DNA from: Thereva unica
Lineage: Eukaryota; Arthropoda; Insecta; Diptera; Therevidae
Direction: 5' to 3'
Length of the DNA: 64,000 nucleotides
Assembly (NCBI GenBank): GCA_949987705.1
Contig: OX465284.1
Location: forward strand, 114,745,163-114,809,162
The translations under genes were made by a program, and so were the position numbers. Below the pieces are notes generated by a model that had not been told where the DNA came from, searched no databases, and worked only from the letters and a program-made list of their open reading frames with translations. Of the stretch, positions 35,040 through 47,000 are shown in pieces. Each line of letters begins with the position of its first letter. The first letter of the stretch is position 1.

Positions 35040-37879
35040 AATTAAGTAATAATTTACTTTGGGAGTGTAAGTGCTGGATTTTTTTTATTTCGAAATGAGA
35101 GTGTTTTGAGATTTATTTTTGAACACAGCAAACCGCTTTGATTTCATGATTTTATCGTACACACACACATAAAAGAAGCTTTTGATAAGTTAAATGATTA
35201 CTAAATGATATCGTATCGGTAATATAGTTGAGTTTTCCAGGATATATATATTCTGTGGAACAAAGGAAGGAATATAAAAAGGAAAGTTAAAATAGGAATA
35301 TTATCTTTTGGAGTAATAAAGTACGACTATCGATCCAATGACTTTTAAAGGGTAATTTCGTAAGGGAGTGTTTATTTTCAGCTTAAGGGAACTTTTTAGG
35401 TTATTCGAAATTAGTTTTTAAAGTTTATAAAACAAACTTCAGCGTAATTTAATTCATTTAAAACAGTTTGGGGCTTCTAGTTGAATGCAAATTCAGTTCA
35501 AAGAAGCCAAATTGAAAACTATAAACAGCCCGTGTACTATAAAAGAGATACGCGTATCCACTTTTAGAGATTGTAAACTATTACATACTTATAAACTGAC
35601 TAATGAAACAACGATTCTCACAAAAACAGGAAACGTTAATCAATTGTGAAATATGAGAAATGATACTTGTTTTTGAAAGATTATTTTTACCTTGAACGAA
35701 GGTCTGCCTGTTAATCGTTTCGATATTTTTCTTAACCCTCATCCACAAAAGATCTTCCGTTGAAATTAGTTTCCTTCTCGGAAGTTGGGACAATCTTAAA
35801 ATATCCATCTTGCAGCCCAATGAAACGAACCCTCTAAAGAGCTCTTATCGAAGCGTCAACTGCCTGACATGTTTGATCGGGTTCCATCTTCCTCCGTCAA
35901 ATCGGTCGTAAAATTGAGTTAAAGTTCATCACACTCATATCCGTGACGGCACACTACCAACGCTTTCCTTTCAGAGCGAACTGAATCTTTCGCAGTTCGC
36001 ATACAATTTACACATATTCAACTGAGGATAAAACAAACCAACTGAACTCGAACTGAAGTTGAAGGTAAAAGCTCGCTCACAACTGGATTAGTGGAATGCC
36101 AGCCACTCCAGGGGGCTTTTGCATTTCTGACTTCTGGCTTTGACCGATAAAACTACTTATGTGGATTGGAACTGAACATTACTGAACTGCATTAGTCTGA
36201 TGGATTTATAATTATGCAACAGTTCAAAATTTGAAATTCTCAGAAAACGTTAATTTTTTTACCGCTATTGAATCCTGGCATACGTTCTTTATATGTAGGT
36301 AACTGAGAAATTTTCATAGAAAAAAGGTTCTCAGAAATCCATTTGGAAATATGAAAAATCTCCATTTATTGAGTGGATTCATAAATTTGCAGCAGAGCGT
36401 ACATATGTACATAGTATGTGCTTTGTATTCCGTATAAGAAAATCCTACAAAAAATCGCACAAAAAAGTCTACCCAGAGACAGGTTTGAGTGTATTTCAAC
36501 TCCGGGGTAAATTTAAAAATATCGGTGGCAACGTATTTAACGATTTTTACGGACGCCTGAAGGGTACTGAGAGCGTCGGAAGGGTGGGAATATGCAACGC
36601 CCAAATTGCTTCCATGGAATTACATCGTGCCGATATTTTTTTTTCACTGATGCGCCGATATTGCACCGAAGTCGCCGTCAGGTCACGGATCGACCTCTAG
36701 CGGAAAAATCGTGCCTAAATTTTTGGATTTTATACGGGTGTTATATCAACAGGATACAGGGTGAATTTGCTAAGTTTACAAAACGGCTGATTAGTGATAG
36801 ATTTTGATTAGACGAACAAAAAATCGTATGAGTGTTGTCGCGAGTACGTCGTAGCGGTTTAGCCGGTGATTGCTTGTGGACAAAGGAATATACTATTTCC
36901 GATCGTCGAAATGATTCACAGCAAGGGGTTTAATTTCTGCATTTAAAGCAAGGGATAGAATTATTAGTAAGATAATTGGGAATTGCCTACGTGTTTTATT
37001 AATTTATCTATCAAGGAATGTAGACAATTCTCTATAAAGGCAATTATTACAAATAAAACCAACTTCCAATAAAAATAACAAAATGCATTTCGATCTGTTT
37101 CCCTGATTAATACCACCAATCTATTAAAATACACATCAAGAAATTTCAGCTAGATTCTATCCTTCCACCACAATATATTCTATTAACACCTCCTTTAAGA
37201 CCATATAAAAGACAACCTGAACTAATACAGCTAGTGATAAATAATAGAATTCAATAAAATATTCCCTACATGTCCCCAAAGTGGAAGTCCTTTCATTCTA
37301 TATATTATATGCTATAAATGTGACAGTGTCCCGACAGCGCGTTCGTTCGGTATAGCCGCCGTCGTCTCTCGACCATTTATGGTAAAAGTTTGTCGTCGTC
37401 ACAATTGTTTTGATTATCGTCGTTTTAGTGTGTTCCGTGACATCACATTTACTATGAAGCTTCTCTATATGGTGATTAAAGTATACGTTTTTGGGACATT
37501 TTATACGTGGTTTGCCTGAAAGCTTTCACCGAAATAATATAAAAAAAAACTGGCAGCGCTTAATCGAAAGACAATTCGTAGGAATTTCCACTTGTTAATG
37601 CACCAGCAGACAACTTGTTATATAAGTATATAGTAGGTATTTTTGGAGAATTTGGCCAAAGAGTAATATCATCAAAATTAATGAACCATAATGTTTAAAG
37701 TGATGTGGTTTTGTCTCAGAGTTTTTCCGGATAGGAAGAATGAAATGGGGAAAATCCATGAATGAATCGAGAGCTTTGTGATTGCCAATATACACATAAA
37801 AAATATTGCTGATTGAATTGAAAACTATATACCAGAGAATGGGAGAGTAATAGAATGGAAACTATTTTTTATAAGTGTT
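35040..37879. other. Region upstream of RhoGAPp190, no gene recognised
   Basis: It should contain the RhoGAPp190 5'UTR exon(s) and promoter, which I could not place. A GC-richer island at 37321-37480 (GCGCGTTCGTTCGG, GCCGCCGTCGTC) stands out and could be a core promoter or 5' exon. The stretch 35820-36180 has several GAACTGAA/TTCAGTTC words but no clear repeat unit. Confidence 0.4.
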
Positions 37880-38515
37880 TGGTGTCGTCCATTAATTACG
37901 TGAGGCGTTTGGTGGGGGGGGGGCCGGGATGAACCTGACAGGCCGTGGTATGCAGGTGAAGTCCTGATTCCCTACAGACACACAGGCGAAACCGACTGCT
38001 TAGCATAGCAGGTTATTAATTCAAGTGCAAAAATGTTCATGGCCCCAACGAAAGCTTCAAGTTGGCTCCAGCCTCACGCCGTGAACACCCGCAAACAAGC
38101 GCAAACGCGATTGTGAATGGTTTTCACGTCTAGCTCGAGCCTTGCTTTCCGTTCCGAGTGGATACGGTGTGAATTCTTGCCGTTAATTCACGGCTTGAGA
38201 GTAAATAGAAGTTCAGATCTTCAGGCCCGAACTGACTATAAAAGCGAGTTTTATCTGCTTTCTTGAACTGCAGGCCCCATACAGTTGGCGGCCAGTGAGT
38301 GTATAGTGATAATTGGCCTCAAGGCGGAAACTTTCAGACCACGGCCTGGTGGCGACCTGTGTGTAAATTGGGGCCTTAAAATAGAGGTAAATCCTATGCA
38401 AAAATTGTTTGTCGGAAAAAAATTGCGTGATATTTGCCGAGACCCCCCTTTCTCCACGTTGAGATTCTGCTGGACTTCCTCTCCCCTAAACGCCTCACGT
38501 AATGGACGGCCCCTT
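37880..38515. mobile_element. Modular foldback element, copy 2
   Basis: The left end GGTGTCGTCCATTAATTACG and the following TGAGGCGTTTGG are inverted at the right end (CTAAACGCCTCACGTAATGG, then ACGGCCCC). The interior shares blocks with the copies at 20525 and 39800, one of them (38075-38180) in the opposite orientation to 39845-39945. No transposase. A 12-bp G-run follows the left end. Confidence 0.75.
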
Positions 38516-39522
38516 AGTAATTTTATTCCTTCCTGTAATCACGCCGGAGAATAAAAGTAATGCTGTATTGACTTCTCCAAGTGTCATCCATGGAACAGAA
38601 AACGAAAAACTTCTGATCCAATTTGTCCAAAAACGTAGTGGTGTAGTGGCTCTGGATTTTCTTCCTTTTTTTTGGTAAAAAGTGCTCTCAAAATCAATAA
38701 AATGATTTTCCTTCAGTTATTTCAATATCTGGTCCCCCGCAGCGGATTTGAATACTTCAACTCGGGCATAAATTTACCGATGAGACTTGGAACTTAAAGC
38801 CTTTAAAGACTCCGATAAGTGCTTTACATTGAAGAATTTAAATGATGGCTTCCAAGAAATCCGATTCAATATTCTCTCCTCTCTTCCTTCGAATTCTATT
38901 TTGTGCGTGTGTGTGGGCTTACAAAGAATATTTTTTCCTAGTAAAATTTATTTCGATCCTTTTCTCCGCAAAATTTACATAAAGGAAATTTCAATAAAAA
39001 CTAATGATACAGATATATGTACGTTCTCTCTGCCATAACCAAGAGCTTGATTTTAAAATAATAATCAATGTACGTACATTTAACGATGCCCCGTCCTTAC
39101 AGGAAGGACACAATTTGTTCGTGGATGGGTTATTTATAGGTAATTAACAATGGCTGTGTAGTAGAGGAAGAGATACCACATTACTATTAAATTGCACCTT
39201 CTTATAGAAATAAAGGACCTTAATTAATATATTAATTGAGCAATATTGCTGCTACTAAAATAATTTTGTGTACCATCCAAGCCAAGTCTTTCAAGGCTTG
39301 ATTATTATTTAAACAGGCAACCGGTGAGAGGAAACTAGAGCATATATATTCTCTTTATGTTCTTTTACTGAAAGCGTAGAGTAGACAAAGCCTCCCACCA
39401 ACATCTACACGCAGAACAGTTTTCTTCTTCGTAGAGAAGGTGGAGAACAATAGAAAAATGTGAGCAATGACGCTGGTGATTATTAACTGTGTGTTCCATT
39501 TTAGCAGAAAAATATTTTTTAG

Positions 39523-41013
39523 TTAAACTGGAAGAATTTCATTGTCCCCAACCAATGTTGCGTATATGCCTTGGGTGTATTCTTAAATAAATGCATCATA
39601 AATTTTTATCTTATTGTAGTTAAGCTTTGTGGGTGTGATAATGTCCTTTTAGTATTCTATGCGGCTTTTATGTGGTAGGCATGACCACATCTTTAAAACA
39701 TCAGGTGGTTAATATAAACCTTTAGTTTTACATGAAAACCATGTTAATTTGTTTCATTGAAATTAATCTCGAATAGCCCAATCTGAACTGAATATAAAAG
39801 GGGTCGTCCATAAATTACGTGAGGTGATTTTTGCGATTTTGATTTACCGCACGAATTCCCGCCGTATCCAGTCGGACCTGAAAGCAAGGCGCAAAAACCA
39901 TTAACACTCGCATTCGCGCTTGTTCGCGGGTGTTCACGGCGTGAGCCGCCTAAGGCACAAACATATTAGCGCAAAGGCGGTGATGGCGGCCGCCTGCGAG
40001 AGAATTTCCCATACATTTTATTTTTCCGCGCCGCCTGTCCATTATGTCAGCAAATATGGTGGTCCGTGTATTTTAAAAGTTTTTCCAGTCACCAATCTGT
40101 TTGTGCCTTTAAAGTTGTATTAACAAATTGCTATGCTAAACTGTCGTTTTCACCTGTGTCTCTGTAGGGAATCATGACTTCACCTGTACGCCACGGCCTG
40201 TGCCTGAAGATCTCGGGGATTGTACCACGTAAGTTGTTTAAATCGACCTTTTCATACAAATATACGAGTGTTACAAAAATGTTTGTATGAAGAGGTCGAT
40301 TGAAACAACTTACGTGCTACAACCCCCGAGATCTTCAGGCACAAACTGACGACAAACCCATCCGGTTGGCGGCCGGAGAGGTGTGTGGTGATACTTCAGG
40401 CTTCAAGGCGAAAACTTTCAGGCCACGGCCTGCTGTCGACTTGTGTGTTAAAAAGGGGGCCTTAAGATGTGGCTAAATTCTACACAAAAAAATTTATGCG
40501 AAAGCCAGAAAATACCATAGTAGCTCCTCGATTGTTTAGCCGCCACCGGCCAGCCAAACGCAAGAGTCGATGAATGTTGCGGCGTGCGATCCAAGTAACA
40601 CCGACCCGCGAAAAGGCCATTAGAGTATAGAACTACAGGAAGGGGCTTCGCCGAATTATGAGTGAGAGTACGTTTTGATAGTTGTGTGTCCACTACAAGC
40701 GAAAAAAGCGAGTGGAATAGAGAAGGACAAGTAGGAATCGAACCAAATCTCACAAAATCTCATCAAGGGGGAGCGGGGGTCGAAAAATCGCAAAAATCGC
40801 CTCACGTAATTTATGGACGACCCCTAAGCTTAAGTGATAATTGAAATTTTACTGGAAAATTTTAAATAGAAAATAACTCACAATTTTCAAACAAAAAGAA
40901 AAGATCTGGGTTAGAATAAGGAGGCTGACACATATAAAATGACAGATTAACAGCATCTGCAGGCGACTCTATACAGTCATATATAACATCTTCACTAAAA
41001 TGATTCATCCCTT
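39523..41013 (-). CDS. Last two exons of the unidentified gene
   Basis: Exon 41013-40882 (donor AATT|GTGAGT) encodes FSEDVIYDCIESPADAVNL and YSNPDLFFLFEN. Exon 39569-39523 encodes IYATLVGDNEILPV and the stop. The 1.3-kb intron between them contains the foldback element 39800-40824. The final acceptor CACCCAAG|GC is weak; a stronger-looking AAG|AA nearby would create a stop codon at the junction. Confidence 0.5.
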
Positions 41014-44000
41014 CTTTCCCAAGAAAAATAAGTTAATTTTGTGTTGTTCAAGAAATATCACTCTACTATCAGCATGTCCTCATTTATGCATCATTTGTGG
41101 GACCGTCAAGCACACTTGTCCTTTTTCTCCTTATTAAAACTTGTCCGGGGTTTTCTTGTGGATCCATTTAATAGGTCACGCAGAACATGGGGAGATTTGT
41201 GTGGAGATTTTTTGTGAAAAAATAAAGTCAGAAATTATTGTCAACCCCAACAGCGGAGAGCGGCAGAGGTTTGTTGTGCCTGCCACACAATACAAGCAAA
41301 AACTGCATTTCATTTCCATTGATTTGAAGGATATAGAGCAGAAGAAGATATTTATTTTTAAATACAATAGACCCAAGCCCATCGTGAAAAATCATTATTT
41401 ATTATATCTACCAAAAAAATTTTAATAAATATTAAAAGAGCCTATCAACTGACTCATCCTATATAGTATTTCTATGGAACTATTCCTTTCTGCCTAATTC
41501 TACTATACTATAAAAAGCAAAGTAAATCCCTCCACGATAGGGAGAAAAAATACAACCTCGCTATATTCCGGGGCAATACTCGTACATTCATGTCGAGTGG
41601 TAGTTGATGGCTCTTGTGAATAAAGTCACTAGCGATGGTCTATCATTAATAATTGCCCCATGTACTAGTGCACATATAGTATGCTCTGGCTCTGCTCTAT
41701 AGAGAAATATACGGGTGAATGGAGGAATAGTGTACTTATGGCGATTATTGCGATATCTCAACATAAAATTTATTTCTATTTTTATATTTATAATTGGCTA
41801 AGCTTTAAATATTTGTTAAGCCTTGATTTAATAACAATTTTGAAGTAAACAGATTCAATACAGGTGGATGTGGTCTGTGCGATAACAATTTTATATATGT
41901 TTTATCATCATCAAGTTTATTATTCGCGTTTCATGATTGAATGATTACAGTTTAGGGGTTTATATTTGTGTAAAGGCGAATCGGGGGTCGGATTTGTCAT
42001 GTCCATATGCTCACATGTTCACAATATTACATTGAGTCATTAATGAGTTGGATTATTTAAACTAAGGTTTGTGGTTATCGACGGTTGTTAATTAATAACT
42101 TCCTGATATTTTCGTTCGAAGCAACTCATTTCATTCCCCTTGCATAGTACTATGTGGTATTTAGGATAGACAAATTTAGATTAATCTATGGGTTTTAGAA
42201 CGAACATTTTTATATTGAGAGTTATTGCGGTTTGGTCTGAAAGTTTAAAACGTGATCATGAGTTTATATAAAATTCTCTAAAATATGGATATGGCTAAAT
42301 AGACTAGCGGAGCACGATTTTGGATGGTATTTTGGCAAGACCTCCAAGCGAACTTGTGTCAGAAGACACAATTAGGGCAAGCAGATCAATATCAGACCAG
42401 ATGCTGGCCTTAAAGCAAATCCCTGAGGAAACCTGGGGAAGGAACGTATATATACGAGGGCACTCCGATAAGTACTTAGCCTAAAAAAGAAAAACGAAAT
42501 TTTTGGAAAAGTGGCGATTTATTTCTCAAAATATACTACGTATACATGATGAGTTGAATAGTTGGGTTGAGGTTGAGTTGAAAATAAAAAAGCACTACGC
42601 CTTACCAAAAATCACGACCAAAACACAGATATGCTGCTGTCAACTAAATTTCACGGCTCAACTACAGAACTCGCGTCTACATGCATAATTTCAACTCAAC
42701 CCAGGTAGTAGACTGAGCCGGGTTTAGTCGACCCTAATTCAATTCGACTCGCGTCTACATGGAGTTGGGCTCAACCTGAGTTCAACTCATCATGTATACG
42801 TACTATGTGTCTCTTTTTAGCTCGATACACATGACCCAGCGATGCTCCAACTTCTTTAAGCTGTCCGAAAAATACGTCGCACGGAGCTAAATCTGGAGAA
42901 TAAGGGTAGAGGGGCAGCAGTTCGTAGCCTAATTCGGCCATTTTGGCCGGGGCTGTCCGGAGTGCGCAAACGCGGCTCCCATCGCGCCGACAGCTTTTTC
43001 ATGCCCAATATTTCATGCAGGTACACGGTCTTTTGAGATGCCTACTGTCTCAGCTATCTCGCCCACCTTCAATCGGCGGTCTGCCAATACGAGATCGTAG
43101 ACTTTTGTTACGTTATCCGCTGTGGTAGCCTTTTCCGGGGCACCTGGTCGTGGCTCATCAAAAACCGACTTGTGACCACGTTGAAACTCATTATAAACCA
43201 ATTTTTGACGGTGAAGGAGAAGAGTCACCGTACACAACATCCAAGCGCTCTTTGATTTCGCTGCGTGATTTCCCTTCCAAAAATAAGAATCAATCACCGA
43301 TCGATAATGCTCTTTTTCTAATTTTTCTTCAGCGGATAACCCCTCTTCCACACGCGGTCAAAACAAAGCACAGGGGTCACTGTATCTTCCTTTCAGTCGT
43401 CGCGTAAAGTGCCCTGGTGGAACGACAGATTAGCTGCAAGGCGTAGAGTCTTATCCCCGTTAGTCTGGTGACTGGTTGTGGATGAACTTTTTACGAAACT
43501 ATCTGAATCTGTCGATGTCATCGGTTATGTAGATGATCTTGACTTGACTTGACCATTACACAGGTTAAATGAGGCTGCCCTGGTACCTTTTTCCAAACGC
43601 TACAAAATGGACCTAGGTCCTATATGTATCCAGGGTTACTCCACTTGAGTACTCAGACTCAGTCAAATAATTGGGAGTAAAATTAGACAAGACACTGAAC
43701 TGGAACGGCCAACTGGACTACGACATCAATAAAGACACAGACACAAGGGCCGTATGGGCTTACAAAAGGCTTTTGGGTAAGACATGGGGTCTTACGCCAG
43801 CAATGATGTACTGGATGTTAAACCCCAGACCAAGACTAAACAGGTTACGTCGATCTTCAAGTGTAGCAAACTGCAACGGCTTGCTTGTCTCTCCTTTACC
43901 GGCGCTATCCGACCCTGTCCCACAGCTGCGATGGAGGCAATCATTGGATTGACCTCATTGGATATCTTCATATGGAAATCCGCCGCGATAAGTGTCTCAA

Positions 44001-47000
44001 GGTCAGATCTCATCCAACTGTATAGGGCCACAGTGAAAGGCACAACTTGGAACTGCGGTTTAAGGCGATTATCCCAGATCGTTCTGAGTGGGAGGAACTT
44101 ATTCTTCCTGGAGATCCAAAACATCTCCACTGATTTACCGACAGGCCGAAGATGGAACATGGTACAGGGGCTAGTGTCGCAGAACCAACTCCAAGGTCTC
44201 GATTGCAATGGGTAAATGGCCCTCTGTTTTCCAGATTGAAATACACGCCATTGCGACCTGCGCTGGGCTCAACCTTGAAAAAGGTTTGAAAGGCACTAAC
44301 ATTAAAATATTTTCTGATAGCCAAGCTGCCATCAACACACTATTAACGTGGAAGTTTTCTTCCAAAATAGTTGCAGGGTGTCTTGACCTACTCCAGAGCA
44401 TGATCAGAAAAAATGAGGTCTTGCTCTGCTGGGTCACCGGGCACTTGGGTGACATCTCTTGGTCAACCTCCAAGTTCCTGATAGAAGAGTAGATTAAGAA
44501 ACTAAACCTAGCCCAGTGGAAATCAGTCCCAGTAGTTGGTAGGTTATCTGACTGGCCATGTAGGACTGCGGTAGCATCTCCACAACGTAGGACTGTCTTA
44601 AGAGACAGAATAGCGACTGGAAGGCGACGAGACTTCGACGCATATTCTTTGTGAATGTCCTGCTCTGATCCGGCTTAGAAGAAGAACGTTTATCAGAGAG
44701 TTTATCAGCCCCGCTCAAGTCCGGTTTTCTTCAATTAAAGACCTTCTTGCCTTCTTCCGGAAGGCTGATATAGTCTGATCCGCTAGTGGGTACGTACACA
44801 ATAGGCCTAACTTGGCCGCAGGCGGTTTCCCCCCATTCTTTAAAAAGGAAAAGTTCTAAGGAATATAACAGAGGAAGGCCCAGGCTCCGCTGAATGGATA
44901 GCGGAGACCAGGACCCCCAGAGCTTAAGGATGACGTACTGTATGAAATCCGCTCAGAACCGGGATCGATCGAATTGCAAAAAGTTAGGACCGGATCCCTT
45001 TTGCAGAACGATTAAAGAAGACGAAGCTATTGAATGGATTTAGGCGTATATTAAACTTTCGAGAAAATATACAGAAAACTTCAGAAGTCAGTTTAGCTTT
45101 AAATTACTTTCCACTAAGCGAAATTGTTGTGAAATTCAACTGGAACTGCAGTCATCATTTGTGACTTAGTTCAGACTTGCTTTCTGTTTAAAAAAGGAAT
45201 TGTTTACCAACAAATTACGTGTAATAAGCTGAAGGGATTTCAGTCCCTGATCATTTTTCAAGGCACATTTCCTCAGAAGTATCGCCTGGTAATTTCCCGG
45301 TACTTTTTTATTGCTTACTTCCAGTTAACATAAACGCAGCCAGAAGAAAGTAATTGTAGCTTTTTAAAATATAGGGATTCCAAAAATTACCTTTTATAAT
45401 TTTCCACCAGCAAAAACTTATAAAACTCGCCCTGCTTCATTAGTTCTGCAGTATGAATTGGAAACTCCTCCTGGATCCATTTCACCCTCCCCGTAAACAT
45501 TATGACCACATCTCCCAAAAACACCAGGAATCGAGGCCATACAATTTCCCATTTTATTCTTGTTATATATATTTTTTCCCGTTCAATGCATTGTGCCACC
45601 GCAGAGAGTAAAACAGCAGAGACCATTACTTGAACGTGGTGCGCCTCCCAAAATCAGGTTTCATATATGCCCTTGATGGAGGATGGCAGTTCACATTCCA
45701 CAAATGAAGTTAATTGCGAGAAATTACATAATGCAACCCCCTCGGGAGTTTACAATGAAAATAATTCCGTTTTCTCTGACCTGTTATCTGGCTGCATTTA
45801 TCGCTAGGAAATCCCTAATAAAGCGCGTACTACACAACGAGCGAGGGGCTTCTGGGGGGCGCACAGAACCCAATTAGCTTCACATCAAAAAAGACTCGTC
45901 TGGGGCTCTTCGGCTGTGCTCCACTATCAACAAGTAAACTGCGGTGCGAGAGAAGGTGAAAACTTGGAGATTTTCCACCCAAAAATCAAAATATGTTGCG
46001 GTGCGCATTATCAAAAGGAGTGCAACAGCGCCTACCAAAAGCCCACCCTCAGCCCTTCACCGAGACCCTCCGATCGCTGTGTGCGAGGAGGTGAGTGAAA
46101 ACAATAAATTTCCACGGTGGGCCCCACTCACCTCCCGGTGAAGTGTGGGTGGTAGCCAGAGAATTATCTTACATGTTTCCTACCAGAAAATTTCAATTAC
46201 ATTCAGGTGATCGGTAACATGCCGTAATTACGGAAATACCCGTAATCGCTGGCCCCGCATCGGCCTTTACAAATGACAATTTGTTCGCCATTGGACGAAA
46301 TTTTCCAGCTCCTTTGACAGATGGACGAACCTGAAGTTTTCGATCGATGTTTTTCCTCCGTGCCCAGACGGATTTCAGGTGGATTATATTTGGCAAAATC
46401 CTCTCAAAAACTGATTAAATGCAATTTACACTCATAAATAACGATTTCACTTACATTTTGCGATGAAATTATCCAAAAACACTGATTTTTTTTGCAACAA
46501 AAAATTTCCTACACTTTTATAGACCCATTCTCATGGAAACATTTAAGCACTGTCTTTTGTTGATAATTGATTTGAATAGCTTTTACTGTTATTTCAATTA
46601 TTATTGAAGAAAAGTCCACTTTATTTGCACTTTAATCACTTCATTTTAACCCGAAAAAATTACTAAAATCTGCCCGCCGCCCCAGATGACGCCATTTGTA
46701 AATTTCAGTAAGACGACAGCTCAGTGAACTTGTGTGCGTTTTATTGACAATTGAATTTAGTAAGGCCATATGGGAAATTTTTATTTTTTTGTCTATGATA
46801 AGGTTGTGATCTTTGATGGGTAAAGGGGATGTGATTTGCTAAACAGTCGTGGGCGTATTGTTGCACTACCGAAAGTAAAATCTAAATTATTGGAATTGTT
46901 TAATAAAAGTTCCAGAAGGGGAGCTATCTCTATTAAAGTTAGCTCTTATTACCCGACTGCCCCGAAATAGGAGTGTAATGTGGGTATGTACGTTTCATTG

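Noticed and set aside
43792..44208. 138-codon minus-strand frame
   Set aside because: It is the complement of the plus-strand LINE thumb/RNase H region, whose plus-strand translation carries the conserved motifs.
46193..46396. 67-codon minus frame as a gene
   Set aside because: Two frames are open over the same bases. Only a 72-nt part fits as a phase-compatible exon, listed with low confidence.
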